Below, one piece after another: positions 34,934 through 44,601 of a stretch of DNA of 64,000 nucleotides. A program made the position numbers and the translations under genes. Under the pieces are notes generated by a model. The model did no database searches. It was not told the origin of the DNA and saw only the letters and a program-made list of their open reading frames with translations. Position 1 is the first letter of the stretch. Each line of letters opens with the position of its first letter. Source of the DNA: RUG705 sp934101175 (GTDB taxonomy: Bacteria; Bacillota_I; Bacilli_A; RF39; UBA660); the NCBI GenBank assembly GCA_934101175.1, contig CAKOQC010000001.1, positions 316,350-380,349 on the forward strand, written 5' to 3'.

Positions 34934-36892
34934 TTATTCACTTTTTGCTATCTTTAAGAATTCTTCTTCATTAATAATCGGAATATTTAATTCTTTAGCT
35001 TGATTATTTTTAGTGGAAGTAGATGTAATATCATTATTAATAAGATAATTAACTTTATTAGATATAGCTTTTACTACTTTACCTCCACATTCTTCTATAT
35101 ATTCTACTAATTCATCTCTATTAGTATAATGTTCTAAACTTCCTGTTATTACAAATGTTAATCCTGATAAAGTTTTATCATTCTTAGAACTCTCTCCTTT
35201 AGGAATAATTATCTCTTTCTTAAGATCATTAAGCTCTTCTATAAATATTGGATTATTAAATGTATCTATCCACTCTTTAGCAATAATATCTCCAACCCCA
35301 TCTATACTACTAAGTTCTTCATAAGTAAGATGTGTTATTTTATCAAAATCATTCTTAAAATGATTACATATTAATTTAGCTCTTGAAAATCCTATATCAG
35401 GAATACCTAAAGCATATATAAAATTAGCTAATTTTGTATGTCTAGACTTCTCTATAGAACTAATTAAATTTTGATAAGATTTTTCTCCAAACCCTTCAAA
35501 ATTAATAATTTTATCCCGGTATTCTTCTAAGTGATACAAACAAGATGGATGAGTAACTATTCCTTCATCTATTAGTTTTCCCAATATAGCATCTGATATA
35601 CCATCAATATTCATTGCATTTCTACTAACGAAAAGACTTAATCTTTTAATTAGTTTTGCTATACAAAATTCATTAGTACAATATAAGTATGTTACATCAT
35701 CGTTCTCTATTATCTTAGTATCTTCTCCACATACAGGACATTTCTTAGGTAGCTCTAAATTATTACTCTTAGTATCGTTACTAGCAACCTGTGGAATAAT
35801 CATATTAGCTTTATATACATTAATAGTATCTCCTATTCCTAATTCTAATCCTCTTAATATAGAAACATTATGTAGTGAAGCACGTGATACGATTGTTCCT
35901 TCTAATTCTACTGGATCAAATACTGCCACTGGATTAATTAATCCTGTTCTTGAAGCCATCCAATCTACTTCTCTTAATGTTGTTTTTGCTGTTTCATCTT
36001 GCCACTTAAAAGCAATTGAATGTTTAGGATATTTTGCAGTCATTCCAAGACTTATTCCATAAGCTATATCATCATAAGTAAGTACTAATCCATCTGATGG
36101 AATATCATAATCTTTTATTCTTTCTTTAAATTCCATAACTTTATCTGCCAAATTATCTTTAGTAACTATAAAATGTTCTACTACTTCAAATCCTTGACTT
36201 TTTAGAAAATCAAAACACTCTTTCTTAGAATTAGATATTTTATCACTACTTTCAATTAAAGCGAAGATAATTAAGTTAACATTTCTCTTAGCAGTAATTC
36301 TACTATCTAATTGTCTTACTGATCCAGAACATAGATTACGTGGGTTCTTATATTGATTTTCTTCTTCATCTATTTCCCCATTCATTCTCTCAAAATCAGA
36401 ATACTTAATAACAGCTTCTCCTCTTAATACTAAATGTCCTTTATAAGGTATAGTTAAAGGAATATTCTTAAATTTCTTAACATTTTCAGTAACTACTTCT
36501 CCTATTAATCCATTTCCTCTAGTAACTCCACTTACTAACTCTCCATTATCATAAGTAAGTACTATTGTTAGTCCATCCAATTTCCAAGATAAAAGTCCTA
36601 CTTGATCTCCTAGAAAAGATATAAGTTCTGCTACTTTCTTTGTTTTAGATAAAGATAACATTGGTGATGGATGTTCTACTTTCTCAAGACTAGTAGATAC
36701 TACTGGTTCTACATTATGGGTAGGACTATTAGATAAAGTCATCCCCGTCTCTTTTTCTAAAGCTACTAATTCATCATATAAAGCATCATATTCATAATCT
36801 GTCATTAATGAAACACTGTTTTGATAATATGAAATAGAAGCTTTATTAAGTGTATCAATAAGTTCTTTCATATGTTCTATTTTATTTTTCAT
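34934..36892 (-). CDS. ligA: NAD-dependent DNA ligase
   Basis: About 652 residues. The ATG at 36892 follows AAAGGAGATAAG; upstream in-frame codons lie within the ribosome site. Adenylation lysine is K104 in SWKLDGL; then OB-fold, the four-Cys zinc finger (CPVCG ... YCTNEFC), helix-hairpin-helix repeats and a C-terminal BRCT domain beginning LSGLTFVITGSL. It is the essential replicative ligase. Confidence 0.97.
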   Translation of the reverse strand: MKNKIEHMKELIDTLNKASISYYQNSVSLMTDYEYDALYDELVALEKETGMTLSNSPTHNVEPVVSTSLEKVEHPSPMLSLSKTKKVAELISFLGDQVGLLSWKLDGLTIVLTYDNGELVSGVTRGNGLIGEVVTENVKKFKNIPLTIPYKGHLVLRGEAVIKYSDFERMNGEIDEEENQYKNPRNLCSGSVRQLDSRITAKRNVNLIIFALIESSDKISNSKKECFDFLKSQGFEVVEHFIVTKDNLADKVMEFKERIKDYDIPSDGLVLTYDDIAYGISLGMTAKYPKHSIAFKWQDETAKTTLREVDWMASRTGLINPVAVFDPVELEGTIVSRASLHNVSILRGLELGIGDTINVYKANMIIPQVASNDTKSNNLELPKKCPVCGEDTKIIENDDVTYLYCTNEFCIAKLIKRLSLFVSRNAMNIDGISDAILGKLIDEGIVTHPSCLYHLEEYRDKIINFEGFGEKSYQNLISSIEKSRHTKLANFIYALGIPDIGFSRAKLICNHFKNDFDKITHLTYEELSSIDGVGDIIAKEWIDTFNNPIFIEELNDLKKEIIIPKGESSKNDKTLSGLTFVITGSLEHYTNRDELVEYIEECGGKVVKAISNKVNYLINNDITSTSTKNNQAKELNIPIINEEEFLKIAKSE

Positions 36893-36979
36893 TCTTATCT
36901 CCTTTAAGTATATATTCATCTTTATTATAACATATTTACTAAATGAAAAGAAGTAATTTCTCTATAATTACTCCTATAA

Positions 36980-37219
36980 TTATTTAATCTTTTCTATCTC
37001 CTCTTTACTTAACCCTGATACTCTAGATATAGTAGATACATCTATATTCTCTTCAAGCATCTTTTTAACTATTTCAATAGTATATTCTTTAACGCCTTCT
37101 TCTTTTCCTATTTCTTTCAAAGTATTTACATATAGTCTTTCTTCATCTTCATCACTCATTAGTCTTATCATTTCATCATCACTATTTACTTTGATAGCTT
37201 CTTTCTTTAACTTATCCAT
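36980..37219 (-). CDS. free-standing Rpn C-terminal fragment (RpnS-like)
   Basis: 79 residues that match the C-terminal 82 residues of the Rpn gene at 37318-38136 with very few changes; the DNA is nearly identical over about 180 bp. Identity begins exactly at GGTGATAAGTATATGG, which in the full gene supplies an internal ribosome site and ATG, and here forms a GAGGTGAT ribosome site 8 nt before the ATG. In E. coli Rpn systems a similar intragenic C-terminal product restrains the toxic full-length nuclease. I infer a duplicated, separately expressed RpnS-type gene; a decaying duplicate is the alternative. Confidence 0.7.
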   Translation of the reverse strand: MDKLKKEAIKVNSDDEMIRLMSDEDEERLYVNTLKEIGKEEGVKEYTIEIVKKMLEENIDVSTISRVSGLSKEEIEKIK

Positions 37220-37317
37220 ATACTTATCACCTCAATATATACTTAATTTACATACATATCAAAAAATTATTTTTAACAGTAAAGAACCAAGAATTTAATT
37301 TTACCCCATTACTTCAA

Positions 37318-37566
37318 TCATTTTTCTTTAATAATCTTTTCTATTTCTTCTTTACTTAGCCCAGATAATTCAGATATTAATTCTATGTCAAATTTTTTAT
37401 CAAGCATCTTTTTAACCATTTCAATAGTATATTCTTTAACGCCTTCTTCTTTTCCTATTTCTTTCAAAGTATTTACATATAGTCTTTCTTCATCCTCATC
37501 ACTCATTAGTTTTATCATTTCATCATCACGATTTACTTTGATAACCTCTTTCTTCAACTTATCCAT
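37318..37566 (-). CDS. intragenic Rpn C-terminal product (predicted)
   Basis: Within the full-length gene an in-frame ATG at 37566 is preceded by AAAGGGTGAT at suitable spacing. Translation from it would give an 82-residue protein collinear with the separate 79-residue gene downstream. Independent expression is inferred from the ribosome site, the duplicate, and the known intragenic product of E. coli Rpn genes. Confidence 0.5.
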   Translation of the reverse strand: MDKLKKEVIKVNRDDEMIKLMSDEDEERLYVNTLKEIGKEEGVKEYTIEMVKKMLDKKFDIELISELSGLSKEEIEKIIKEK

Positions 37567-38136
37567 ATACTTATCACCCTTTATGTCTACTAATTCTTCA
37601 TAATCCATATCAAGCATTCCTAGTAAACACATCTCCTTTTCACCATTATAACATAGTCTAGCCATTTCTGTTATATTAATTTCATATATTTTTAAGTTAT
37701 CAATATAATCTCTATTTAAGTATTTATCATGTAATGTATACTCTGATACTAAAGGAAAATGAGAAGTATTTTCTTGTTCTACAGATAAATTTATTTGAAT
37801 AATTCTTTCCATATCATTATAGCTTTCTCCTGAATCAAGTGAATCACTATATAGTTTAAATATAAAAGCTGCATTTCTTCTCTTAAAATAATTATAATTA
37901 CTACTATTAATCTCTATATTAATTCTATCTTTCTTTGTTTTTACAATAACATCTAATACTTTTCTTCTAATTCTCACTCTATCATTATTAAGTTCACTTA
38001 ATAGTATTCTCTCTACTTCTACTTCTTCATGAATTACTTCTTCAATAAGTCTCTTTAATAAATCCCAATTTTTCTTATTTTCAAATATAGTTTTAAATAC
38101 TAAATCTCTTCTTATCTTATAAAATTTTTTCATCAT
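37318..38136 (-). CDS. Rpn/PD-(D/E)XK nuclease family protein
   Basis: 272 residues. The N-terminal PD-(D/E)XK domain shows VLDVIVKTKKDRINIEINS, with the Asp and the E-x-N position of the active site, followed by KLYSDSL and IIQINLS segments typical of Rpn (transposase_31-like) proteins. The C-terminal 82 residues form an acidic helical tail, MSDEDEERLYVN. AAAGGAGG precedes two adjacent ATGs; the second (38133) has better spacing. These nucleases promote recombination and, in some cases, antiphage defence. Confidence 0.85.
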   Translation of the reverse strand: MMKKFYKIRRDLVFKTIFENKKNWDLLKRLIEEVIHEEVEVERILLSELNNDRVRIRRKVLDVIVKTKKDRINIEINSSNYNYFKRRNAAFIFKLYSDSLDSGESYNDMERIIQINLSVEQENTSHFPLVSEYTLHDKYLNRDYIDNLKIYEINITEMARLCYNGEKEMCLLGMLDMDYEELVDIKGDKYMDKLKKEVIKVNRDDEMIKLMSDEDEERLYVNTLKEIGKEEGVKEYTIEMVKKMLDKKFDIELISELSGLSKEEIEKIIKEK

Positions 38137-38407
38137 ATTCCTCCTTTCAAATCATTTATATCAAATAAATAATCATAAGTCAAAATACCATTTTTCAAAA
38201 AACTACAATTATTATTTTTTTAAAACTGCATATTTTTAAAATACTGAAATAGCTACAAAGCAAATATTAAAAAACTGCTAATTTTAAATATTCAAAAATT
38301 AACAATTATTCAAAATCTGCAAAATTAATATTTTTTATTATTTTACTAAAATTTAACGTTTTTAATTTTAATAAGTCAAAACAAATTTTATTACATAGCA
38401 AAAAATA
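38137..38407. other. AT-rich intergenic region
   Basis: About 270 bp with very high A+T and no open frame with a ribosome site. Short AAAACTGC/AAAATCTGC motifs recur several times. It separates the Rpn gene's promoter region from the terminator of the next gene. No structure beyond that is seen. Confidence 0.5.
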
Positions 38408-38437
38408 ACCCTGCTTCGACATATTGAAACAGAGTTT
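38408..38437 (-). terminator. terminator after the 387-aa gene
   Basis: AACCCTGCTTC pairs with GAAACAGAGTT (two G-U pairs), loop 8 nt, followed on the minus strand by TTATTTTTTGC. Confidence 0.7.
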
Positions 38438-38449
38438 AATTATAATTAT

Positions 38450-39613
38450 CTATTTTACAAGTTCTACTTTTTTATTTTTAATATCATATTTGTATTCTTT
38501 TATTAAATTCTTTGAATAACAATCAGACCAAAATTCTACTTCACCATCACATATTTTAAAATCTAATACATTGTCTTTTAAATACATGTTAAATTTTTCT
38601 TTAAATGTAGGTTTAGCAAACGCTGGTGATATACCATTTGTTTTTATAACATTATCATCTATTTTATTTCCTTCGTAATTAATAAAATATATCTCTTTAT
38701 TATCATAGACTAATATGATATTATCATCTATTAATATTAATTCTTCATATCCTGTATTAATTACTTTCTTTTTATTATTTAAATCATATAAATACCATTT
38801 ATTATTTTCTTTTACTTTTACATAATTCTTTTCTGAATAATATTTTTCACCATCATTTTCAGTTTTATCATTATCAAAGAAAACAGCCCAATCAGACCAA
38901 GATACATCTTCATATAAGTTATCTAATAATACTTCGTCACTACTTATTTTTTCAATACCATATTTATTATCTTTTACAGTAATTATATAATCTTTTTCTA
39001 TATTATAAGAGTTAAGTGCTAAATAACATCCTTCATAACAACTAATCTTATAATTTTTTCCTTCTTTAACAACATTACCCATATAATCTACAATAAGTTC
39101 TTTCTTATTATCTCTACTCATTAAATGAATATATTTGCCAACACCTATATCTAAAACTTTAACTTTAGAATATCCTGTATATGTATTAAGCACTCCTTTA
39201 CTAACATCAAAAAATACTATCTTTCTATTATCATCATCAAGCGCACCATCATATATTATCACTATATTGTTATCAATTTTTTTAGTATATCCATCATATC
39301 TTTCATTAGTACCACAATCACTCTTCTCACATTGATATTGATTAAGTTCTATACTCTCATTATAAAATTTTAATATATTTCCTTCTTTTTTATAAGATAC
39401 TTTATCATTTACTTTAGTATTACCATTATTATCTTTATTAGTAATATTACCATTATTCACTACATTACCTGTATTATTAGTATTATTATCGTTATTAGTA
39501 TTCTCATTATTACTCTTATTTAAATATAAAAGTATTCCTCCTACTAATAAACCAATCATCATAATACCCACTAAAACAATTATTAATACTTTTATTCTTT
39601 TTTTCTTTTCCAT
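38450..39613 (-). CDS. anchored protein with repeat-like beta domain
   Basis: 387 residues. A membrane anchor (about residues 8-30) is followed by an Asn-rich linker (about 33-70) and a beta-rich region containing spaced WYLYDLNNKK, YGIEKISS and IYFINYEGNK units that resemble WG-type or propeller repeats. Paired cysteines (CEKSDCGT, SCYEGC, DCYSK) could form disulphides outside the cell. Function unknown; likely surface-exposed. Confidence 0.65.
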   Translation of the reverse strand: MEKKKRIKVLIIVLVGIMMIGLLVGGILLYLNKSNNENTNNDNNTNNTGNVVNNGNITNKDNNGNTKVNDKVSYKKEGNILKFYNESIELNQYQCEKSDCGTNERYDGYTKKIDNNIVIIYDGALDDDNRKIVFFDVSKGVLNTYTGYSKVKVLDIGVGKYIHLMSRDNKKELIVDYMGNVVKEGKNYKISCYEGCYLALNSYNIEKDYIITVKDNKYGIEKISSDEVLLDNLYEDVSWSDWAVFFDNDKTENDGEKYYSEKNYVKVKENNKWYLYDLNNKKKVINTGYEELILIDDNIILVYDNKEIYFINYEGNKIDDNVIKTNGISPAFAKPTFKEKFNMYLKDNVLDFKICDGEVEFWSDCYSKNLIKEYKYDIKNKKVELVK

Positions 39614-39778
39614 CCTTCTAACTCCTTACTTATTTTTATAAAGGTATATGTAACCTTCTAATCATTATTATAATATAATCTAAGTTAAAAAGCAATAATA
39701 TATTTTTCAAAATCACACATAATTTAAATCTAAATATACAATACTCATTACCCTATTTTTTTATATTTTTCTATATAA

Positions 39779-40189
39779 TTATTGTTCTTTACCACAATAT
39801 AAACAAAACTTTGCATCTGTTGGTATTTTCTTTCCACATTCTATACAATATTTAGTATTCTTATTATCACTTCCACTACTAAGACCATCTTTAATAGCTT
39901 TAGTAGTTATCTCAATACCTTCTTTATTAATATTAGCTTTTCTAATAGTATTATCTCTTAAAGTATCCTCATTCTTATCAAGAATAGCTTTTTCTGTATC
40001 TATTCCCATACTAGCAGTAGTAGTCATAAGATCCTGCAAATCTTCCTTAGTATAATCTAACATATGTTTAGTAGCTTTAATCTGTTTGCTCATCATTTTT
40101 CCTCTTAATTTAGGACTTAAAAACATTGCTAATACAAAGATAAACATCCCTCCTATAAATATTGGTACTACATAAAATAAAATATCCAT
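39779..40189 (-). CDS. membrane protein with C-terminal zinc ribbon
   Basis: About 136 residues. The ATG at 40189 follows AAAGGAGTG; the longer frame overlaps the upstream methyltransferase stop. One membrane helix near the N-terminus is followed by a helical region and a double CxxC zinc ribbon (CIECGKK ... CLYCGKEQ). Many Bacillota small proteins carry this ribbon without known function. It is coupled to the upstream methyltransferase gene. Confidence 0.8.
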   Translation of the reverse strand: MDILFYVVPIFIGGMFIFVLAMFLSPKLRGKMMSKQIKATKHMLDYTKEDLQDLMTTTASMGIDTEKAILDKNEDTLRDNTIRKANINKEGIEITTKAIKDGLSSGSDNKNTKYCIECGKKIPTDAKFCLYCGKEQ

Positions 40190-40206
40190 ATTATTCACTC
40201 CTTTTA

Positions 40207-40839
40207 TTATTTTTGACATTTTAATATTTTATAATCCTTAGAATATTCTGAATTAGTAAAACTTATATTTCTAAATCCAGCTAATTCTAAAATCTCTTTT
40301 TCAGTATCTACACATAATGGTGTATCACAATGTGCTTCTTTATGAAAATTCTCTTTAAAATAATTCATAAATTCATCTTCTTCTAATAATGTATTAACGT
40401 ATCTATCAGCACTTATAAAATACTTTTCTTCTTTTAGACATTCATATATTTTTTTATAAAGAATTAATTTATCTTCTTTAGTAAAATGATGTAATGCTGA
40501 AGTAGATATTACTGCATCATATTCACTACCAAATGATACTTTAAAAAAGTCTCCACAAACTAATTCTACTTTATCAGCAAATGGTCTTTCTTTAATTTTA
40601 TTTAACATCTCTTCTGTTATATCTATTGCTGTTACTTTAACATCTGGATATTTTTCAAAAAGATATATTAGTTCTAATCCTGTTCCAGCTCCTAAATCAA
40701 GAACTTTTAAAGGCTTATCTTCTAATTTTGAAATTGCCTCTTTCTTTGTATTCATAAGTACTTTATGTACTTCATCATATACATCTGCTTTTCCTTTAAA
40801 AAAGCTTTTATTATTTTCATTTCTTTCTTCTAAATTCAT
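40207..40839 (-). CDS. class I SAM-dependent methyltransferase
   Basis: 210 residues. Motif I is VLDLGAGTGLEL near residue 46, followed by VTAIDITEEML and VISTSALHHF. Substrate unknown; the sequence resembles small-molecule methyltransferases. It lies 10 bp after the GNAT gene in the same direction. Confidence 0.9.
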   Translation of the reverse strand: MNLEERNENNKSFFKGKADVYDEVHKVLMNTKKEAISKLEDKPLKVLDLGAGTGLELIYLFEKYPDVKVTAIDITEEMLNKIKERPFADKVELVCGDFFKVSFGSEYDAVISTSALHHFTKEDKLILYKKIYECLKEEKYFISADRYVNTLLEEDEFMNYFKENFHKEAHCDTPLCVDTEKEILELAGFRNISFTNSEYSKDYKILKCQK

Positions 40840-40849
40840 TTCTTATACC

Positions 40850-41347
40850 TCACAATTCTTTTACTAAAGCTAAATTCATGCCTCTTTCATTTTCATATTC
40901 ATGAGTAACTTTATAATTATTCTTAATAAGATTATTAATACTATATATATTATCTTTATGTACTTTAGTAAAGATATACTTCTTATTAATACTTAAACAA
41001 TATTCATCAAATACTTTTAACATCTGATTTTGAAGATTATTTCCTTGATAATCAGGACTAACCATAATTGGTCCAAGTGATCCTGTAATTATTTCTGAAG
41101 ATAAGATATTATGTTTTCTTAAAGATTTATCATTAGCAGGTATATAAAACATTGAACATACAAGTTTATCTTCATCATAATAAAGCCATATTTTTCCATC
41201 ATGATTTAATATATCTATTATTTCATCTTTAGTAAAAGTACCTAACCATAAAGGATTAGTCATATTTTCTCTAACATATTTATATAATTTTAAATAATCA
41301 TCAAGTTCTACATTAGTTGATATACAGGTTAACTCACTTAAGTCCAT
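40850..41347 (-). CDS. GNAT-family N-acetyltransferase
   Basis: About 165 residues. The ATG at 41347 follows GGAGGTAAAG. GPIMVSPDYQGNNLQNQML is the acetyl-CoA pyrophosphate-binding motif, although the usual Q/RxxGxG/A is relaxed to QGNNLQ. Substrate unknown. It is the first gene of a three-gene run with the methyltransferase and zinc-ribbon genes. Confidence 0.8.
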   Translation of the reverse strand: MDLSELTCISTNVELDDYLKLYKYVRENMTNPLWLGTFTKDEIIDILNHDGKIWLYYDEDKLVCSMFYIPANDKSLRKHNILSSEIITGSLGPIMVSPDYQGNNLQNQMLKVFDEYCLSINKKYIFTKVHKDNIYSINNLIKNNYKVTHEYENERGMNLALVKEL

Positions 41348-41419
41348 CTTTACCTCCAATAAACATATATCTATTAGTATTATATCATAGAAATATATTA
41401 ATTAATATCAAATAAGAAA

Positions 41420-41453
41420 AAGATACATATATATTTATTCTTATATGTATCTT
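41420..41453 (-). terminator. terminator downstream of the cupin gene
   Basis: AAGATACATAT and ATATGTATCTT form an 11-bp perfect stem with a 12-nt loop; the minus strand continues with TTTTTC. Confidence 0.7.
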
Positions 41454-41507
41454 ATAGTTTTAAAATAATATATCGTTAATAGCATGCCAATATTTCTATA
41501 ATTTTAT

Positions 41508-41936
41508 CTAATCTAATTTATTATATTCTTCGTAAGATACTGGCTCACACCGTTAATTAGATATATCTTCTCCAGGTACTTCAATAGCTATATGACTAAA
41601 CCAAGAATTTTTCTTAGCTCCATGCCAATGTTTAACATTAGCAGGAATTGTTATAACCATACCTGGCTCTAGACTAATAGCATCTTTCCCCTCTTCTTGA
41701 TACCAACCATATCCTGCAGTACATATAAGTATTTGTCCACCACCATTACTTGCATGATGAATATGCCAATTATTTCTACAACCAGGCTCAAATGTTACAT
41801 TTGCTAAAAATAAATTACATTCTTTAGGATTAGTCAAAGGATTAAGATAACTATTTCCAATAAAATATTTTGCATAATCTAAATTAGGCTCTCCCAAACC
41901 AAAAACATTCTCTTTATCAAAAATTTCTTTATTCAT
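41508..41936 (-). pseudogene. cupin-domain protein, tail cut by an in-frame stop
   Basis: The intact part (41553-41936) encodes 127 residues with the cupin pattern: WHIHHASNGGGQIL, GYGWYQEEG, PGMVITIPANVKHWHGA and a closing HIAIEVPGEDISN. Beyond the TAA at 41553 the same frame continues as RCEPVSYEEYNKLD to a TAG at 41508, which looks like the normal tail of carboxymuconolactone-decarboxylase-linked cupins. The core fold is complete, so the short protein may still work. It overlaps the upstream flavodoxin gene by 8 bp. Confidence 0.75.
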
Positions 41937-42429
41937 AATGTACTACTTTATTTATACTATCTATCCATTTATCTATTTCTTTTTCGCTAGTAATTAACTT
42001 ATCTCTTTCAGTAGAACTAAAAACAACATTTAAACAATCATCTATAACATTGCCTTGATGAAGTTTAATAAAATCTTTAAATGTATGACCAAGCCATCCG
42101 GCATTAGTAGCATACATATATACTTTCTTATTAGATAAATCATATTGTTTTAAGAAAGTAGTTACTACTGGACACATCGTATACCACCAAACAGGAGTAC
42201 CAATAATTATTTCATCATATTCATCTATTTTAATATTTATATCATTAATAGCTACTTCCTTATTATCAATAGAGTTATTCTGATACTCTGCTACTACTTC
42301 ATCGTAATCAGTAGAAAATGGTACTCTAGGAGATAACTCTAAAATATCACAATCTAATTTTTCCTTTATATAATTAGCTATTCTCTTTGTATTTCCTTTA
42401 TAACTATAATAAACTATAATTCTTTTCAT
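41929..42429 (-). CDS. flavodoxin-family protein
   Basis: 166 residues. The FMN-phosphate loop is YYSYKGNTKRIA, with EIIIGTPVWWYTMCPVV as the second flavin loop. Likely an electron carrier or NADPH-dependent reductase. It forms a redox group with the cupin, carboxymuconolactone decarboxylase and two other flavodoxin genes, some of which are broken. Confidence 0.88.
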   Translation of the reverse strand: MKRIIVYYSYKGNTKRIANYIKEKLDCDILELSPRVPFSTDYDEVVAEYQNNSIDNKEVAINDINIKIDEYDEIIIGTPVWWYTMCPVVTTFLKQYDLSNKKVYMYATNAGWLGHTFKDFIKLHQGNVIDDCLNVVFSSTERDKLITSEKEIDKWIDSINKVVHYE

Positions 42430-42501
42430 ATTACCACTCTTCTACATAATTTTTTATGTATTTACATTATAATGTTTTTAATAAATTTTAACACACAAAT
42501 A

Positions 42502-44256
42502 TTATTTAACTGTTAATTTCTTTAATTCATTTATACTTTCATTAAGCATCTTAAAAGCATCATCAATATATTCTTCATTCTTTAAGTCAATATCAAGATA
42601 TGCTAATGCTTCTTTTATAGAAACACTATTTCCTACTGATAAAAATTTAATGTATTTATTTAAAATTTCTGGTTCTTTATTTAAAATTCTTCTACCAATA
42701 TTACATGCTATTGCTACTCCTATTGAATATTGATATAAATAGTAGCTATCTTGCATAATATAATGTTGAATTTTACTCCAACCATATTTAATATTATCAT
42801 CATAAATCATTTCATGACCATTATATTTTTTACTAATATTTAGGTATATCTTATTTAAAGTCTCATTGTTAATTATTTCATTATTTTCTATTTTCTTTAC
42901 AATTATATCTTCAAATTCAGTAAGCATAACCTGACCAAACAACGAATTTACTAAACTTCCTATAATATTATTCAAAATATATATTTTCTCTTCTAAAGAC
43001 TTACAATTATTTATCATATAATCATTAAATAATAATTCATTTACTTTAGAAGCAATTTCTGTCAAAAAATAACTAAATTCAAAATATTCAAAATTATTAT
43101 ACTTCTTTGAATAATAGACATTAAATGCATGTCCAATTTCATGTGCTAATGTTCTAACAGAATTAATTGTGCCATCAAAATTACTTAATATATAAGGAAC
43201 ACCAGAATAAGATATACATGTATATGAACTACTTCTTTTATCTTTTTTTGGAAAGACATCTACCCAACCTTCATTAAACATTTTATCAATAATTTGAATG
43301 CGTTCTTCTCCTAAAATATTTAAACTATTTTTTATTAATTGAATTGCCTCTTCAATACTATATTCTATTTTAGGAATGGAACATAAAGATAAAGATGAGT
43401 CATAAAAATGTAATTCGTCTAATCCTAGAATTTCTTTTTTTAGCCTTATAGAATTATGCATAATATCTAAATTTCTATTCACTTTTTCTTGTAATTTTTC
43501 AACTATATTATCATCTAATTCTAATTCAAACAATTTCTTAGATAATAAAGAATTATACCCTTCTTTCTTAGATAAAGCTATATCATTTTTAAGCTTATCT
43601 AAATATAAACTAGCTAAGGTTTTATTACATTTTTCATACTCTTTAGTATAAGCATCAAATATAATTTTACGATGATTTTGATTTTTATCTAGCATTAAAT
43701 CATTATAATTAAATCTATTTACATTAACAGTTTTATCTCCAAGTGATAATTGTTCTAATTCAAATCCATTATTAAATAAAACTTGGTATTTATTTTTAAC
43801 ATCTTGTAGTTTAGTTTCGTAATTTAATTTATAATCTTTATCTTTTAATATATGTTTTTTTCTACGTAATATCAAATTTATATATCTTTTATGAAATAAA
43901 CATCTCTCATCTTTCAAATATTCATTAACTATTTCATAATTATCCATTAATTTATTTTCAAAATTATTTATTAATTTTAATATTTCTTGATATAATTCTA
44001 GAGCTTCTTTAAACATTTCATTATATTTTTCATTATCTAAATCTATATCTAAGTTTCTTCTAGGATAACAATAAACAACTTCAATTTCTTCATTAATTTT
44101 AATATATTCATTTATAAATTCTAAAAATGAATCTATATTATTCCAAAAATTTTCAATTTTTCTATTAACTATATTAATATTTTCTTTTAATTTATCATAT
44201 TTTTCTTTCCAAATTTCATCATTACAAAGTAAGGAAAGATTCCAACTATATTTCAT
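42502..44256 (-). CDS. M3-family oligoendopeptidase (PepF-like)
   Basis: 584 residues, close to PepF length. The zinc site AHEIGHAFN (HExxH) lies near residue 366 and YYLYQYSIGVAIA near the C-terminus matches the family. It cleaves short peptides in the cytoplasm. It is inserted between redox genes with its own spacing and has no obvious link to them. Confidence 0.93.
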   Translation of the reverse strand: MKYSWNLSLLCNDEIWKEKYDKLKENINIVNRKIENFWNNIDSFLEFINEYIKINEEIEVVYCYPRRNLDIDLDNEKYNEMFKEALELYQEILKLINNFENKLMDNYEIVNEYLKDERCLFHKRYINLILRRKKHILKDKDYKLNYETKLQDVKNKYQVLFNNGFELEQLSLGDKTVNVNRFNYNDLMLDKNQNHRKIIFDAYTKEYEKCNKTLASLYLDKLKNDIALSKKEGYNSLLSKKLFELELDDNIVEKLQEKVNRNLDIMHNSIRLKKEILGLDELHFYDSSLSLCSIPKIEYSIEEAIQLIKNSLNILGEERIQIIDKMFNEGWVDVFPKKDKRSSSYTCISYSGVPYILSNFDGTINSVRTLAHEIGHAFNVYYSKKYNNFEYFEFSYFLTEIASKVNELLFNDYMINNCKSLEEKIYILNNIIGSLVNSLFGQVMLTEFEDIIVKKIENNEIINNETLNKIYLNISKKYNGHEMIYDDNIKYGWSKIQHYIMQDSYYLYQYSIGVAIACNIGRRILNKEPEILNKYIKFLSVGNSVSIKEALAYLDIDLKNEEYIDDAFKMLNESINELKKLTVK

Positions 44257-44285
44257 ATCATCACTTTCTATATAATTTTACCTCT

Positions 44286-44601
44286 CTATTTATATATTTC
44301 TTTTGCCATATTAAATACTGCCCATGCTTTAGGCCATCCTACATAAAATGCTACATGGGTAATAATACCTGCCATCTCTTCTTTTGTTACGCCATTCTTC
44401 TTAGCATTTTCTAAGTGGTATTTTAATGAATTATCAGTAATACCTGATGGCATTAAAGCTACTACAGTTATGATACATCTAGTCTTTATATCAAGACTTG
44501 AATCATTCCAATTTTCTCCAAATAAGATATCATCGTTGTAATGGGCAAAAGGCTGGAGCAAACTCTCCTAAAGCATCTCTTCCTGCTGTTTGTTTAATCA
44601 T
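44286..44601 (-). pseudogene. carboxymuconolactone decarboxylase-family gene, frameshifted
   Basis: From the ATG at 44601 the frame reads MIKQTAGRDALGEFAPAF and then shifts at a TTTT run near 44547-44550. The remaining frame continues AHYNDDILFGENW...CIITVVALMPSG...EMAGIITHVAFYVGWP, the CMD signature, to the stop at 44286. Removing one T restores a complete gene of about 105 residues. It could be a true mutation or a sequencing error in a homopolymer. Confidence 0.8.

Noticed and set aside
37385..37603. 72-aa + strand Ser-rich ORF opposite the Rpn gene
   Set aside because: Composition reflects the complement of acidic/Lys codons; no start signals.
38137..38407. Recurring AAAACTGC motifs as a CRISPR or iteron array
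   Set aside because: Copies are short, irregularly spaced and imperfect, with no fixed repeat-spacer pattern.
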